A DNA stretch of 47,283 nt, from NCBI RefSeq assembly GCF_001591345.1, contig NZ_BCUS01000042.1:1-47283 (forward strand), read 5' to 3'. Below, piece after piece: positions 27,060-35,480 of the stretch (position 1 is the first letter of the stretch; every line of letters begins with the position of its first letter). Below the pieces are notes generated by a model that did not search any database, was not told where the DNA came from, and was given only the letters and a program-made list of their open reading frames with translations. Source of the DNA: Variovorax boronicumulans NBRC 103145 (GTDB taxonomy: Bacteria > Pseudomonadota > Gammaproteobacteria > Burkholderiales > Burkholderiaceae_C). Position numbers and translations under genes: made by a program.

Positions 27060-28139
27060 ATGATCACCAGCCCTCGCGATCTCATTGGCCTTTCTATCGA
27101 TGGTGAGGTCTTGGAGGTAGGCCCCGGTAGCCGCCCCTTCGTCGTTGCACCCACTGCAAAAGTTAGATATGCAGATCGCTCAGTCGAAGGGGGTCGGGAC
27201 AAGAACTTTCCAGAGTTAGTCGGAATGCCACCTGGTATTCAATCTCACTACGACATCGATCTCGATACTGAAGGACTGCCGCAACTTGAATCAGGCTCTC
27301 TTGATGGACTAGTCGCCTCGCATGTCATTGAGCATGTCGCTAATCCGCTTGAAGTCATTGCAGAGTTCTCCAGGGTGCTCCGCGTTGGCGGAAAGCTGCT
27401 GTTGGTGGTGCCGGACCGAAGCCGGACTTTCGACGCGATGCGAATGCCCACGCCTTTTTCGGTGCCGCTTGCCAAATATCGTGCGGGTGTGACTGAAGTA
27501 GACGAAGCGAGCATTCGTGAGTTTTGCGAGGCAATCTACAACCAGCCACCAATACACCCGCGTGAAGTTCGCGGGTGGTACAACCCAAAGCTTTTGGATG
27601 CGGCGCGATTCGCATTGCATCGGAGGCGCACCATTCACGTCCATGCATGGAGTCCGGAGGAGTTTGCGTCATTGCTGGTTGCCGGAATGTCAGAGGGGGC
27701 GTGGCACTGGCGATTGAATTCGATGTATTTCGCTGAGCATCTCCCCAGATCTCAAGCCATCGAGTTCGCCCTTCTTCTAGAAAAGATTCCGGACCAAGGT
27801 ACAAAGCAGGCGCCCCGAAGATTCGTCGAGGACTGGTGTGAGAAGGCGATGGTCGATGCCGTGACTCACCCGCTGCGAATGTTGCGTTTTCAAGAAGCAA
27901 TGATCAGAGACGGCATTGATCAACAGATCGCCACGCTCCCCTCGATGAAGATGATGGCGCAATGCAAGGCAGAAGGTCGGACGAATTGCCAAGAGCAACT
28001 TGCATTGCTAGGGACCGAACTCGATACCGAGCGCGCCCGCGAAAAACAGGCGCGAGAGCGCGGCACCACATTGTTCAAGTCCGTTTCGTGGCACATCACC
28101 AACTTGTTAGGCAAGGTGACGGGCCTTGTTCGGGGCTAA
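27060..28139 (+). CDS. Class I SAM-dependent methyltransferase with coiled-coil tail
   Basis: The protein has 359 residues. Motif I is VLEVGPGSRPF (about 17-27). The acidic loop and HVIEHVANPLEVIAEFSRVLRVGGKLLLVVPD (about 88-119, quoted in part) are motifs of the Methyltransf_11/23 group. The C-terminal 60 residues form a charged coiled coil (TELDTERAREKQARERG). They end with SVSWHITNLLGK, a variant of the SxSWxxTxPLR tail common on O-antigen and capsule glycan-modifying proteins. It probably methylates a sugar or lipid-linked glycan. It lies between the flippase and a GT2 gene on the same strand. Confidence 0.85.
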   Translation: MITSPRDLIGLSIDGEVLEVGPGSRPFVVAPTAKVRYADRSVEGGRDKNFPELVGMPPGIQSHYDIDLDTEGLPQLESGSLDGLVASHVIEHVANPLEVIAEFSRVLRVGGKLLLVVPDRSRTFDAMRMPTPFSVPLAKYRAGVTEVDEASIREFCEAIYNQPPIHPREVRGWYNPKLLDAARFALHRRRTIHVHAWSPEEFASLLVAGMSEGAWHWRLNSMYFAEHLPRSQAIEFALLLEKIPDQGTKQAPRRFVEDWCEKAMVDAVTHPLRMLRFQEAMIRDGIDQQIATLPSMKMMAQCKAEGRTNCQEQLALLGTELDTERAREKQARERGTTLFKSVSWHITNLLGKVTGLVRG

Positions 28140-28172
28140 GGGGCATATGCGGGCCAACGAACGGAGACTCCC

Positions 28173-29099
28173 ATGAACGTCGTCGTATTGATGTCCACTT
28201 GGCAGGGCGAGCGCCTCGTGGAAGAGCAACTTCGCTCCATCCTCGATCAATTGCCAACTGGCGGCCGCGTGATCGTGCGCGACGATGGATCGACCGACGA
28301 AACCGTCGCGCGCGTTCAAGCGCTCGGGGATTCGCGCATTACGGTGACCTGCGGACCCAACGTCGGTTTCGTCCGAAGCTTCTTCAAGCTACTCGACGCC
28401 GCGCCCGACGACGCAGATCTGATCATGCTGAGCGACCAGGACGACGTATGGCTGCCGAACAAGATCGAGCGAGCTGCCGCACACCTAGCACCGCTGCAAG
28501 ACAAACCCGCGTTGTATTGCTCACGCCTTCGGCTGGTCAACGAACAGCTGCTCCCCCTCGGTCTATCGCCAATGTGGGAGCGGCCACCGTCGTTTCGCAA
28601 TGCGCTGACGGAAAATATCGTGACCGGTTGCACCTGTGCTATCAATCGCGCGGCCCTGCCTTTGGCGCGTCAATATGGCGACCCGGATCGCATCTATTTT
28701 CACGACTGGTGGCTGTACCTGGTCATCGCGGCGTTCGGCCAGGTCGTCGTTGATCGCGAGCCCACCATCCTTTATCGGCAGCATGGCGCCAATGCGATTG
28801 GAATGGGCTCCGGCATGGAACGCTACCTCGCGATCCTGCGCTTTCTCCGCAAGAAGAACTGGGTTCATATCATGTACGAGCAGATCGAGAATTTTCGCGC
28901 TGTACACGCCGCAGAACTGAATGCGGTGGACCGACAGTTGCTGGACACTTACTTCGACAGCCGCAGACCAACAACCGCCATGCGACTGCTGATAACCCCA
29001 GCGCGCTTTCGCCAATCACTTGTCGGCGATGTGCTGCTGCGCCTGCTTCTGCTGGGAAGCTGGATTACCGGCCGAGGCCTGATCAGCCGCCCCCGATGA
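28173..29099 (+). CDS. Glycosyltransferase family 2 (rhamnosyltransferase-like)
   Basis: The protein has 308 residues. The GT-A nucleotide-binding start VVVLMSTWQGERLVEEQLRSIL (quoted in part) is followed by VRDDGSTDET and the metal-binding SDQDDVWLP. TGCTCAINRAA and FHDWWLYLVIAAFG complete the active-site block, a pattern seen in WcaA/RfbF-type rhamnosyl- or galactosyl-transferases. The hydrophobic C-terminus may bind the membrane. It is the last gene of the rightward group and converges with the next GT2 gene, leaving a gap of 26 bases. The sugar donor cannot be told from sequence. Confidence 0.9.
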   Translation: MNVVVLMSTWQGERLVEEQLRSILDQLPTGGRVIVRDDGSTDETVARVQALGDSRITVTCGPNVGFVRSFFKLLDAAPDDADLIMLSDQDDVWLPNKIERAAAHLAPLQDKPALYCSRLRLVNEQLLPLGLSPMWERPPSFRNALTENIVTGCTCAINRAALPLARQYGDPDRIYFHDWWLYLVIAAFGQVVVDREPTILYRQHGANAIGMGSGMERYLAILRFLRKKNWVHIMYEQIENFRAVHAAELNAVDRQLLDTYFDSRRPTTAMRLLITPARFRQSLVGDVLLRLLLLGSWITGRGLISRPR

Positions 29100-29125
29100 G
29101 GAACTGTGGGCTGGCCAACACGCGT

Positions 29126-30058
29126 CTACAACGGCCGCGTTCTCCGTCCAAAGCGGCGCAACATGAAATCACCCAGTCCAGAGAGCATCGCGTACAACTT
29201 TGCGCGACGTTCAGTCTCCAGCAACAGGGTAATTGCACTACCACTTGTCAGATCCCAGAACGCTCCCAACGCCCAACGCAGGTCGGCTCCAGCGAAGCGC
29301 CGGCACATTTCAAGCTGGTTGCGGGTGATGTAGTAGCGACGTAGCGGAGAGTGCCCAGTCAGCACGAGCGGGAATCCAAATACCACACGGGTTGTGGAAT
29401 TCCCCATCGAATGGGCAAGTATCACCACTCGGTTTTCCATCACCATCAGCCCCTGGCTGCGACAGCGCAGACAAAACTCCAGATCAACTGTATCTATGAA
29501 AAGCCGTGTATCAAAAAATCCCACTTGGGGGAAAACCGATACGCGCACCAAGCTGCCCGATGTGATGGTCGTGCGCACCGACCGCCATTGCTCCGTTTCC
29601 TTCAAGATTTCGCCGGCGCGATGGTAATCACGCCCTGTCCCACGGTCGCGATGGCTCATGGCCAGGATCGCGACACGGTCTAGCTGCGGCAATGTCGCAG
29701 AAGCAGCCAGCAATTGCGCAATAGCTTCCGGAGCTACCTGGCTGTCCTGATCAAAGGTCGCAAGCCATTCGGCTCCAAATTGAATGGCGGCACGGGCGCC
29801 CTGATTGAGGGCTTCGGCAATGCCAAGGTTCTCGAGGTTGAGGACCACTGAGCACCCAGCTTGCAACGCCATTGAATGCACAGCTTCGGCGTTGTTTGAA
29901 CCGTTGTCCACGACCAAGAGCCCGTGCACTTGCTCGCGCAAGGCCTGCAACCGGTCGGCCAGCTTGTCGTCCGGGTTGTAGGTAACGACCACAGCGAACA
30001 CTGTGCCGCTCATGGAATCGGACATCGATTGCGATGGGATTGACACGCCGAGAACCAT
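29126..30058 (-). CDS. Glycosyltransferase family 2 (RfbF-like rhamnosyltransferase)
   Basis: The protein has 310 residues. VFAVVVTYNPD starts the GT-A domain. LLVVDNGSNN and ATFDQDSQVAPEAI carry the donor and metal sites, and DTVDLEFCLRCRSQGLMV the acceptor-side motif. This block is typical of dTDP-rhamnose transferases of the RfbF/WbbL kind. Its ATG directly abuts the TGA of the upstream methyltransferase gene, so the MVLG start with translational coupling is preferred; MSDSMSG a few codons in is possible. Confidence 0.9.
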   Translation of the reverse strand: MVLGVSIPSQSMSDSMSGTVFAVVVTYNPDDKLADRLQALREQVHGLLVVDNGSNNAEAVHSMALQAGCSVVLNLENLGIAEALNQGARAAIQFGAEWLATFDQDSQVAPEAIAQLLAASATLPQLDRVAILAMSHRDRGTGRDYHRAGEILKETEQWRSVRTTITSGSLVRVSVFPQVGFFDTRLFIDTVDLEFCLRCRSQGLMVMENRVVILAHSMGNSTTRVVFGFPLVLTGHSPLRRYYITRNQLEMCRRFAGADLRWALGAFWDLTSGSAITLLLETERRAKLYAMLSGLGDFMLRRFGRRTRPL

Positions 30059-31105
30059 TCAAGCAGACACTGTCGCCGTCAGCGTAATGCACTCTCTCTG
30101 TGCCGCATCGCTGTGCCCCAGGAATTCCGCCATATCTTCGCGGATCGCTTGGGAACGGATATTGCCCATTTGCGCCGGATCTGCCAGTCGGCTCAAGGAA
30201 GCCATCGCCCGCCAGCCGGATTGCGAAGAAGCAACACGAATATCGATGAACCCGGCGTCCTGAAGCAGCCTTTCCAACGCCTTTGGTGCAAACACTTGGA
30301 GATGGTGTGGCGGATGAAGTCCCGCCCAACCCGCACCAAAATACGCATGGCCGCGTGCATTGATGTTGGGGGTTTCGATCCAGAAATGCCCCCCTGGTTT
30401 GAGCAATTGACGCGCAGCTCGCAAGAGCGTGGATGGCTCGTGCACATGCTCGATGACATGACTGATGGTGACCGCATCGAACTTGCTACCGCTGTTGACC
30501 AATTCATCCAGAGGCCCTTCGTGAACATCGAACCCTTTCGCGCGTGCGACTGCCGCCGCTTGTGTGTCGAATTCGGTGCCACAACCCTGCCAGCCCGCGA
30601 CGCGTGCCCACGCCAGGAAACGGCCGTTTCCGCAGCCAATATCCAGCACTGTGCCGGGCTTGATCGAAACAGGAAGATGCCGCATGGCCGCATCGAAACG
30701 CGGCCTCAAAAATGGGCGAAGCCACATCGCGCCTGCAAAGACATCCCTCGGCTTGAACGGCTTGCTGCTGAAGCGCACGCGAATGTATGCGCGCAGGATG
30801 GCCTGTTTGAGAGACCCACGCCAATCCGTTCCTGGCTGCTCTGGATCATCGTCCAACTGGCTTTCGTGCGTTCCGTAGTCTTGATACGCTAGATGGATCG
30901 TTTGACGATTGGGCCTGGGATCCAAATAGGCTGTGCCGCACTGCTCGCAGCCGTACAGATCCCAACGTCCCGGTGCGTTGAACAAATGATCTGCCAAGCC
31001 CTGATGCACGCAATGACGGCGCTCACCTGCGCAGATCGGGCAGGCGCGCAGATGCTCCAGGCCTTCGGATGGCCAATCACGACTCTGGTTGTTCTCTTTA
31101 CTCAT
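30059..31105 (-). CDS. Class I SAM-dependent methyltransferase with N-terminal zinc-ribbon-like motif
   Basis: The protein has 348 residues from the MSKENN start. CPICAG and CEQCGTAYLDPRP (about 20-60) form a zinc-binding pair of Cys-x2-Cys. Motif I is VLDIGCGNGRFLAWAR. HVIEHVHEPSTLLRAARQLLKPGG (quoted in part) follows, then HPPHHLQVF, typical of Methyltransf_23 proteins in glycan and antibiotic clusters. It probably modifies a sugar. It lies between two GT2 genes on the minus strand, coupled to the downstream one. Confidence 0.88.
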   Translation of the reverse strand: MSKENNQSRDWPSEGLEHLRACPICAGERRHCVHQGLADHLFNAPGRWDLYGCEQCGTAYLDPRPNRQTIHLAYQDYGTHESQLDDDPEQPGTDWRGSLKQAILRAYIRVRFSSKPFKPRDVFAGAMWLRPFLRPRFDAAMRHLPVSIKPGTVLDIGCGNGRFLAWARVAGWQGCGTEFDTQAAAVARAKGFDVHEGPLDELVNSGSKFDAVTISHVIEHVHEPSTLLRAARQLLKPGGHFWIETPNINARGHAYFGAGWAGLHPPHHLQVFAPKALERLLQDAGFIDIRVASSQSGWRAMASLSRLADPAQMGNIRSQAIREDMAEFLGHSDAAQRECITLTATVSA

Positions 31106-31204
31106 GCTGAGAGGTGGGCAAGACTTGCCTGTTCCGATGAAGTGCTCAATGGAGCAAGGATATGCAGGAGCGCAGACTGCCGGTTGGCCAGCCTGCAACA
31201 CCGT

Positions 31205-32659
31205 TCATGTCCCTGGGAGCTCGGGCTCGATGCCATGCGCAGGCCTGGCTCCTCGCCGCAGGTCGAAAGCGCTTCGAAGCGCTGCAAAAAAAATCGCAGC
31301 CAACAACGATTGCGTTCCCATCAACAACAGCGCAACGCCGGGGATGATCTGCCGCATGGCGGTCTCGGGATCCAGCGCTCCGAAGCCGGTACGCCCCCAT
31401 TGCCACGTGAGGCTCGCACACATTGCCAATCCAGCCAGCGTCGCAAGCGCTCCCCCGACCGACAGCCATCCTCCGCCGGCCGCGCGCAGCGCCCATCGTT
31501 CCCGCGGGTGCGGCGTATTCAGACGCGCGCAATGCCGAGCAAGTACAGCGCCCATGGCGAACAGCATGGTCTGATAGCCCACCACCATGCCTGCGGCCGC
31601 GAACAGTTGGGTATGGATGCCGACCGGCCAGCGGCCCAGGTTGACCGGGTGGAAGTGCGCAAGCAACAGTTGCGTGAGACTCAACAAGGTCAGCACCGCA
31701 CCCGGATACAGAAACAACCAGCGCGGCGTGAACAGCAGCAGAAATCGGAAATGCCGCCAGCCGTCGCGCCAGGTCCGCAAATGCGGGGGCCGATCTCGGC
31801 CGTCCGGAGAAAGAACGGTCGGCACTTCGGCGACACGCAGCCCGCTCAAGGATGCCTTGACGATCATCTCGCTGGCGAACTCCATGCCTTCACAACTTAG
31901 CTCAAGTTGTCGGATGGCTTCGCGCTCGAAGCCGCGCAAGCCGCAGTGGAAGTCGCCAATCTTGGACTTGAAGAATAGCCGTCCCATGAAGCTGAGCACC
32001 GGGTTGCCCAGGTAGCGATGCAATGGAGGCATTGCACTGGGCAAGATGCCACCGCGGAAGCGGTTCCCCATCACAAGCTGATTTCCCCCGCGCAGTTCGG
32101 CGACAAAGGGGGCAAGGGCGCCGAAGTCATAGCTATCGTCGGCATCGCCCATGATGACGTAACGGCCTGCCGCAGCATCGATGCCGGCGATCAGTGCCGC
32201 ACCATAACCGCGCACCGGCACGTCGACGACGCGCGCGCCGCACGACGCAGCCAGCCTCTGTGACCCATCCGTCGAGCCGTTGTCGGCCACCAGCACTTCA
32301 CCGTGAATGCCGGCGAGCGCCAGGAAGGCTTTTGCCTTGCCAATGCAAGTCGGCAAAGTGCGCGCCTCGTTGAGGCAAGGCATCAGGATCGTCAATTCGA
32401 GCTGTGGCCCAGCCCCGACGACGGTGGGCATGGATGCGGATATAAGGGGCGGCGATACGTCGGAGATTGAGCGCACGACGGCCTCGCTTGCAGAAGCACC
32501 CGGCGTATGGTCGCCCTTGCCGCTCGAGCAGTGCTGCAAAAGGTTGGCCTCGATGGCTGGTATCTCTCCCATACCTCCCACCAGCCCAAAACCTGGCGAG
32601 GGGCCTGCATTTGACCCGACAGCAGCGTCGTCCGATGACAACCGAACTTGCGTGATCAT
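31205..32659 (-). CDS. DPM1-like polyprenyl-phosphate glycosyltransferase (GT2) with membrane domain
   Basis: The protein has about 484 residues from an ATG one base after the upstream stop. The first 80 residues are an unusual, low-order extension; an internal ATG (MPTVVGAG, about residue 77) would give a conventional length. The GT2 domain has ILMPCLNEARTLP, VLVADNGSTDGS, IMGDADDSYDF and FHCGLRGFEREAI, the dolichyl-phosphate-sugar synthase pattern. The last 150 residues have four membrane segments. It likely makes an undecaprenyl-phosphate sugar, matching the GT-C-like protein encoded just upstream. Confidence 0.85.
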   Translation of the reverse strand: MITQVRLSSDDAAVGSNAGPSPGFGLVGGMGEIPAIEANLLQHCSSGKGDHTPGASASEAVVRSISDVSPPLISASMPTVVGAGPQLELTILMPCLNEARTLPTCIGKAKAFLALAGIHGEVLVADNGSTDGSQRLAASCGARVVDVPVRGYGAALIAGIDAAAGRYVIMGDADDSYDFGALAPFVAELRGGNQLVMGNRFRGGILPSAMPPLHRYLGNPVLSFMGRLFFKSKIGDFHCGLRGFEREAIRQLELSCEGMEFASEMIVKASLSGLRVAEVPTVLSPDGRDRPPHLRTWRDGWRHFRFLLLFTPRWLFLYPGAVLTLLSLTQLLLAHFHPVNLGRWPVGIHTQLFAAAGMVVGYQTMLFAMGAVLARHCARLNTPHPRERWALRAAGGGWLSVGGALATLAGLAMCASLTWQWGRTGFGALDPETAMRQIIPGVALLLMGTQSLLAAIFFAALRSAFDLRRGARPAHGIEPELPGT

Positions 32660-32660
32660 T

Positions 32661-34730
32661 TCAGCGCTTCGAGAGTTCAACATGGGCGCGACCCTCGGTG
32701 CGCCAGCAGGTCAGCTTCTGCGGCGATTTGATCCAGTCTTCTTCCCTTCCTATGGTGACGACGTCCCCGCCGCCACGGATCAGGTCGGCGAATCGCACCT
32801 GGCCCTCATCGTTGACCCAGGTGACCACGTCGGCATAGTTGCGGCGCCAGATGGCCCCGCTTCGGTAGCTGCCCCCGCCCGACGGGAACAACCAGGGACA
32901 TGCGTCTTCGACCCGATCGAGCACCAGATCGACAATGACTTTGCGCTCGCGCTCGGTTTCAGTTTGCTTGGGCCCCGGCACCACGCGGCAGGTATAGAGG
33001 TAAACCTGATCGCGGGGACCGGATTGAGCCCCCGATCGCTCAACGACATCCGGGTTGCCCTTGTAGCTGATGTAATCGCAGTCCGAGGTGTCGACGCGCA
33101 GGCCGAAACGCCGCAGTTGATAGTCGAAAGTCGACGCAGCGGGCGCCACTGGCCGCCCATCCGCTTCGATCGCCCGCACGAGCTTGAGCGTACGCAGCCG
33201 TGTGAGGTTGGTCTCGATCACCGCCAAGGCACGCCGACCGACTGGCCCTTCCGGCGTGAGGCCGGTGCTGATGCCCAGGAAAGCCGAACCAGGCGCCAGC
33301 GACGGCAGGAGAAACGACTGCGATTGCGAGTCCATTGGAAGATACAGGTACGGCTCAGTTTGCAGACGCTGAGGTATCGTCGCCTGCGCCCATTGTCCGC
33401 CCCATGGCTGCCCGCCCCAACGGAATTCAGCTGCCTGCCACAGCAGCACCCCCTGGATGCCGAAGACCACGGCGAGTGCGTAGGCGAGTGCACGCGGCGC
33501 GCCGACAAACACGCGATGCAGCCCCGCTGCCAGGAGCACAGCCGCCACGCATGCCATGGGTAGAAAGTAGCGGCTGTTGCCACTGATGGCGATCCAGATC
33601 ACCCAGCTGATCAGGAACGCCGCAGCCAGACAGGCAAAGGGCTGACGACTTGGTTGCACGGCCGCAGTGGTGCCGCGCCATCGCCGCCACGCGCCAACCG
33701 CCAACCCCATCACGACCAGCATCAGCAGGCCAGCATAGCGCGCGTCGGCCGCCATGATTTCGGTGTGAATCAGCCGCCGCGGGCTCAACATGTCGAAGGG
33801 CCGCGCAAGCGCTTCGGTCAGAGAGGAGGGTAGAAAGCGCGGGTCGCGCATTGCGTTGAACAATCGTCCCAGCGCTTCGATCGCCGACATGTACGGAGCG
33901 GTTTGGTTGCGCATCTCCCCTGTCGTGGCGTCGGGTGGCTGAAAGACATCGTTCAACATCGGGAAGAACGGGTTGCCGAAGGCCTGCTCAAGGCGCCATG
34001 CCCATGGCGCGAAGATAGCGAACGCGGCCCCGCCCGCACAGACCGTAAATACCAGCACGGCGCGCACTCGCAACCGAACCGTCGCCACGCAGCCCAGCAC
34101 GAATGGCAGTGCCGGGATAAGCGCCAGGAACGCGTTCGACAGCTTCAACGCCGCGGCCGCGCCGAGCAACGCGCCAGCCAAAGCGACAAGGCCGAGGCGG
34201 CCGCCATTGAAAGCGTTTGCGATCGCGACGTATCCGCCGAGCGCCAACGCACCCGTCGTGATGTCGGTGAATGACGAGCCTATTTCCTGCAGCAGCACAG
34301 GATTGAACAACGCAAGCCCAACCGCAGCCCAGGTCACCACGATAGGGGCCGTGCCATCACTGCGGCGGCTGACGGCGCACGCCAGTTCGTAGGTCATCCA
34401 CAGGATCACGCTGTGCAGGCACGCGAAGGTGATGCCGATGGCGAGCGAGGGCCAGCCCGCATGCACCATCAGGTACAGGGGGAGATGCGCGTAGGGGTTC
34501 AGATAGGTCAGTGACCCCACCGGAAAGAAGTCGATCGCAAAGCGATCGTTGAGGGCACTGAAACCAGCGTACAGGTGGTAATGCAGCGCATCCCATGGCA
34601 CGTCCTTGCCGGCGAAAAGCGTCCACGCGACCGCGAGCAGCGTGCATATGACGTAGACCGCTGGGCGCGTGAGACTGCGGTTCGCATCGGCAAACCTGAG
34701 CCGGCGTCCAACGTTGATAGAGAGGTTCAT
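32661..34730 (-). CDS. Large GT-C-like multi-spanning membrane protein
   Basis: The protein has 689 residues with about eleven to twelve membrane segments in the first 440 residues, then a soluble C-terminal region of about 240. The first periplasmic loop reads GKDVPWDALHYHLYAGFSALN (quoted in part), with an Asp and His where GT-C enzymes keep catalytic acids. I do not know the exact family; a lipid-linked-sugar-using glycosyltransferase is the best guess, supported by the DPM-like gene one base downstream. It is the first gene of the leftward glycan operon, behind the pilA terminator. Confidence 0.7.
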   Translation of the reverse strand: MNLSINVGRRLRFADANRSLTRPAVYVICTLLAVAWTLFAGKDVPWDALHYHLYAGFSALNDRFAIDFFPVGSLTYLNPYAHLPLYLMVHAGWPSLAIGITFACLHSVILWMTYELACAVSRRSDGTAPIVVTWAAVGLALFNPVLLQEIGSSFTDITTGALALGGYVAIANAFNGGRLGLVALAGALLGAAAALKLSNAFLALIPALPFVLGCVATVRLRVRAVLVFTVCAGGAAFAIFAPWAWRLEQAFGNPFFPMLNDVFQPPDATTGEMRNQTAPYMSAIEALGRLFNAMRDPRFLPSSLTEALARPFDMLSPRRLIHTEIMAADARYAGLLMLVVMGLAVGAWRRWRGTTAAVQPSRQPFACLAAAFLISWVIWIAISGNSRYFLPMACVAAVLLAAGLHRVFVGAPRALAYALAVVFGIQGVLLWQAAEFRWGGQPWGGQWAQATIPQRLQTEPYLYLPMDSQSQSFLLPSLAPGSAFLGISTGLTPEGPVGRRALAVIETNLTRLRTLKLVRAIEADGRPVAPAASTFDYQLRRFGLRVDTSDCDYISYKGNPDVVERSGAQSGPRDQVYLYTCRVVPGPKQTETERERKVIVDLVLDRVEDACPWLFPSGGGSYRSGAIWRRNYADVVTWVNDEGQVRFADLIRGGGDVVTIGREEDWIKSPQKLTCWRTEGRAHVELSKR

Positions 34731-34756
34731 CCGGCTGAATGCAGAGGGATTGTCGA

Positions 34757-34776
34757 GTGCGGCATCGTCGCCGCAC
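34757..34776. repeat. Inverted repeat between pilA terminator and glycan operon
   Basis: GTGCGGC and GCCGCAC flank a 6-base spacer, in the only gap before the GT-C-like gene. It could be an operator or leader hairpin. Confidence 0.4.
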
Positions 34777-34788
34777 AGCGATCAACGA

Positions 34789-34816
34789 AAAAGCGGCCCG
34801 TCGAAGGGCCGCTTTT
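34789..34816 (-). terminator. pilA terminator
   Basis: AAAAGCGGCCC and GGGCCGCTTTT form an 11-bp stem with a 6-base loop and a T-run on the minus strand, just after the pilA stop. Confidence 0.9.
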
Positions 34817-34838
34817 CATCAAGGCTAGCTCACCCAGT

Positions 34839-35279
34839 TCAGGGGCGGCATTCAGCCGGCACGAACTTCACATTGATGGTCGTCGTGCACTTCCACGTCA
34901 GTTGAGCGCTGCCGGTGGCGACGGCCGTGGGGGTCAGGACGATGTTGCCGCCTGCGCCCGGAATGAGTGAAGCAACCGTCACTTCGCCCCCAGCTGCAAT
35001 TGTCACGCCCGACACATATTTGGTGGCACCAGGGAAGCTGTAGCCGTTATTGGTCGCCGTCACAGATTGCAGATCCCCGAACGACGACGCCGTTTCGGCC
35101 ACTGCCAATTTGGCCGGCGCTGCCATCAGAAGAAGTTCGCTGACCTTGGCGCGGGTCGTGTAATCCTGATAGGCCGGCAGCGCCACCGCAGCCAAGATAC
35201 CAATGATCGCCACAACGATCATCAATTCGATCAGGGTGAAACCCTTTTGCACATTGCGTGCGATAGAACGACGGTTCAT
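34839..35279 (-). CDS. pilA: Type IV major pilin
   Basis: The protein has 146 residues. A short basic leader ends QKG13|[27 protein letters not shown] (quoted in part), a perfect class IVa pilin with Glu at mature position 5. The C-terminal Cys pair (WKCTTT to AECRP) closes the D-loop. It is the likely main pilus subunit, and its Ser/Thr-rich head could receive the glycan from the PglL-type enzyme. A sigma-54 promoter lies 60 bases upstream and a strong terminator follows. It is separated from the minor-pilin operon by the glycan genes. Confidence 0.95.
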   Translation of the reverse strand: MNRRSIARNVQKGFTLIELMIVVAIIGILAAVALPAYQDYTTRAKVSELLLMAAPAKLAVAETASSFGDLQSVTATNNGYSFPGATKYVSGVTIAAGGEVTVASLIPGAGGNIVLTPTAVATGSAQLTWKCTTTINVKFVPAECRP

Positions 35280-35337
35280 TCATTAACTCCAGGTTGGTTT
35301 GTAAAGCCCGGGAACCAGCCCGGAGCGGAGTAACTTC

Positions 35338-35353
35338 CGCAGCATCCGTGCCA
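35338..35353 (-). promoter_or_regulatory. Sigma-54 (RpoN) promoter of pilA
   Basis: On the minus strand, TGGCAC (35348-35353) and CTGC (35339-35342) give the invariant GG-N10-GC of the -24/-12 class. pilA genes are classically RpoN/PilR dependent. The distance to the ATG is about 60 bases. Confidence 0.8.
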
Positions 35354-35395
35354 CCCAGCTTCCCCACCCTGCAGCCCTCGATCAGGCCGCCTTTG

Positions 35396-35421
35396 GTCAC
35401 AAGATGGTTACATGATGTGAC
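35396..35421. promoter_or_regulatory. Candidate upstream activator sites (PilR-like) of pilA
   Basis: GTCACA (35396-35401) and TGTGAC (35416-35421) form an inverted pair about 45-70 bases upstream of the -24 box. A near-palindrome centred on GTCGAC lies a little further out (35443-35462). The repeated GTGTC/TGTC elements recall known PilR half sites. Confidence 0.4.
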
Positions 35422-35480
35422 ACAACTCGCACTCAGATGCCAATTGTGTCGACAAATTTGTCATGCCCGACCGTTTCCGG

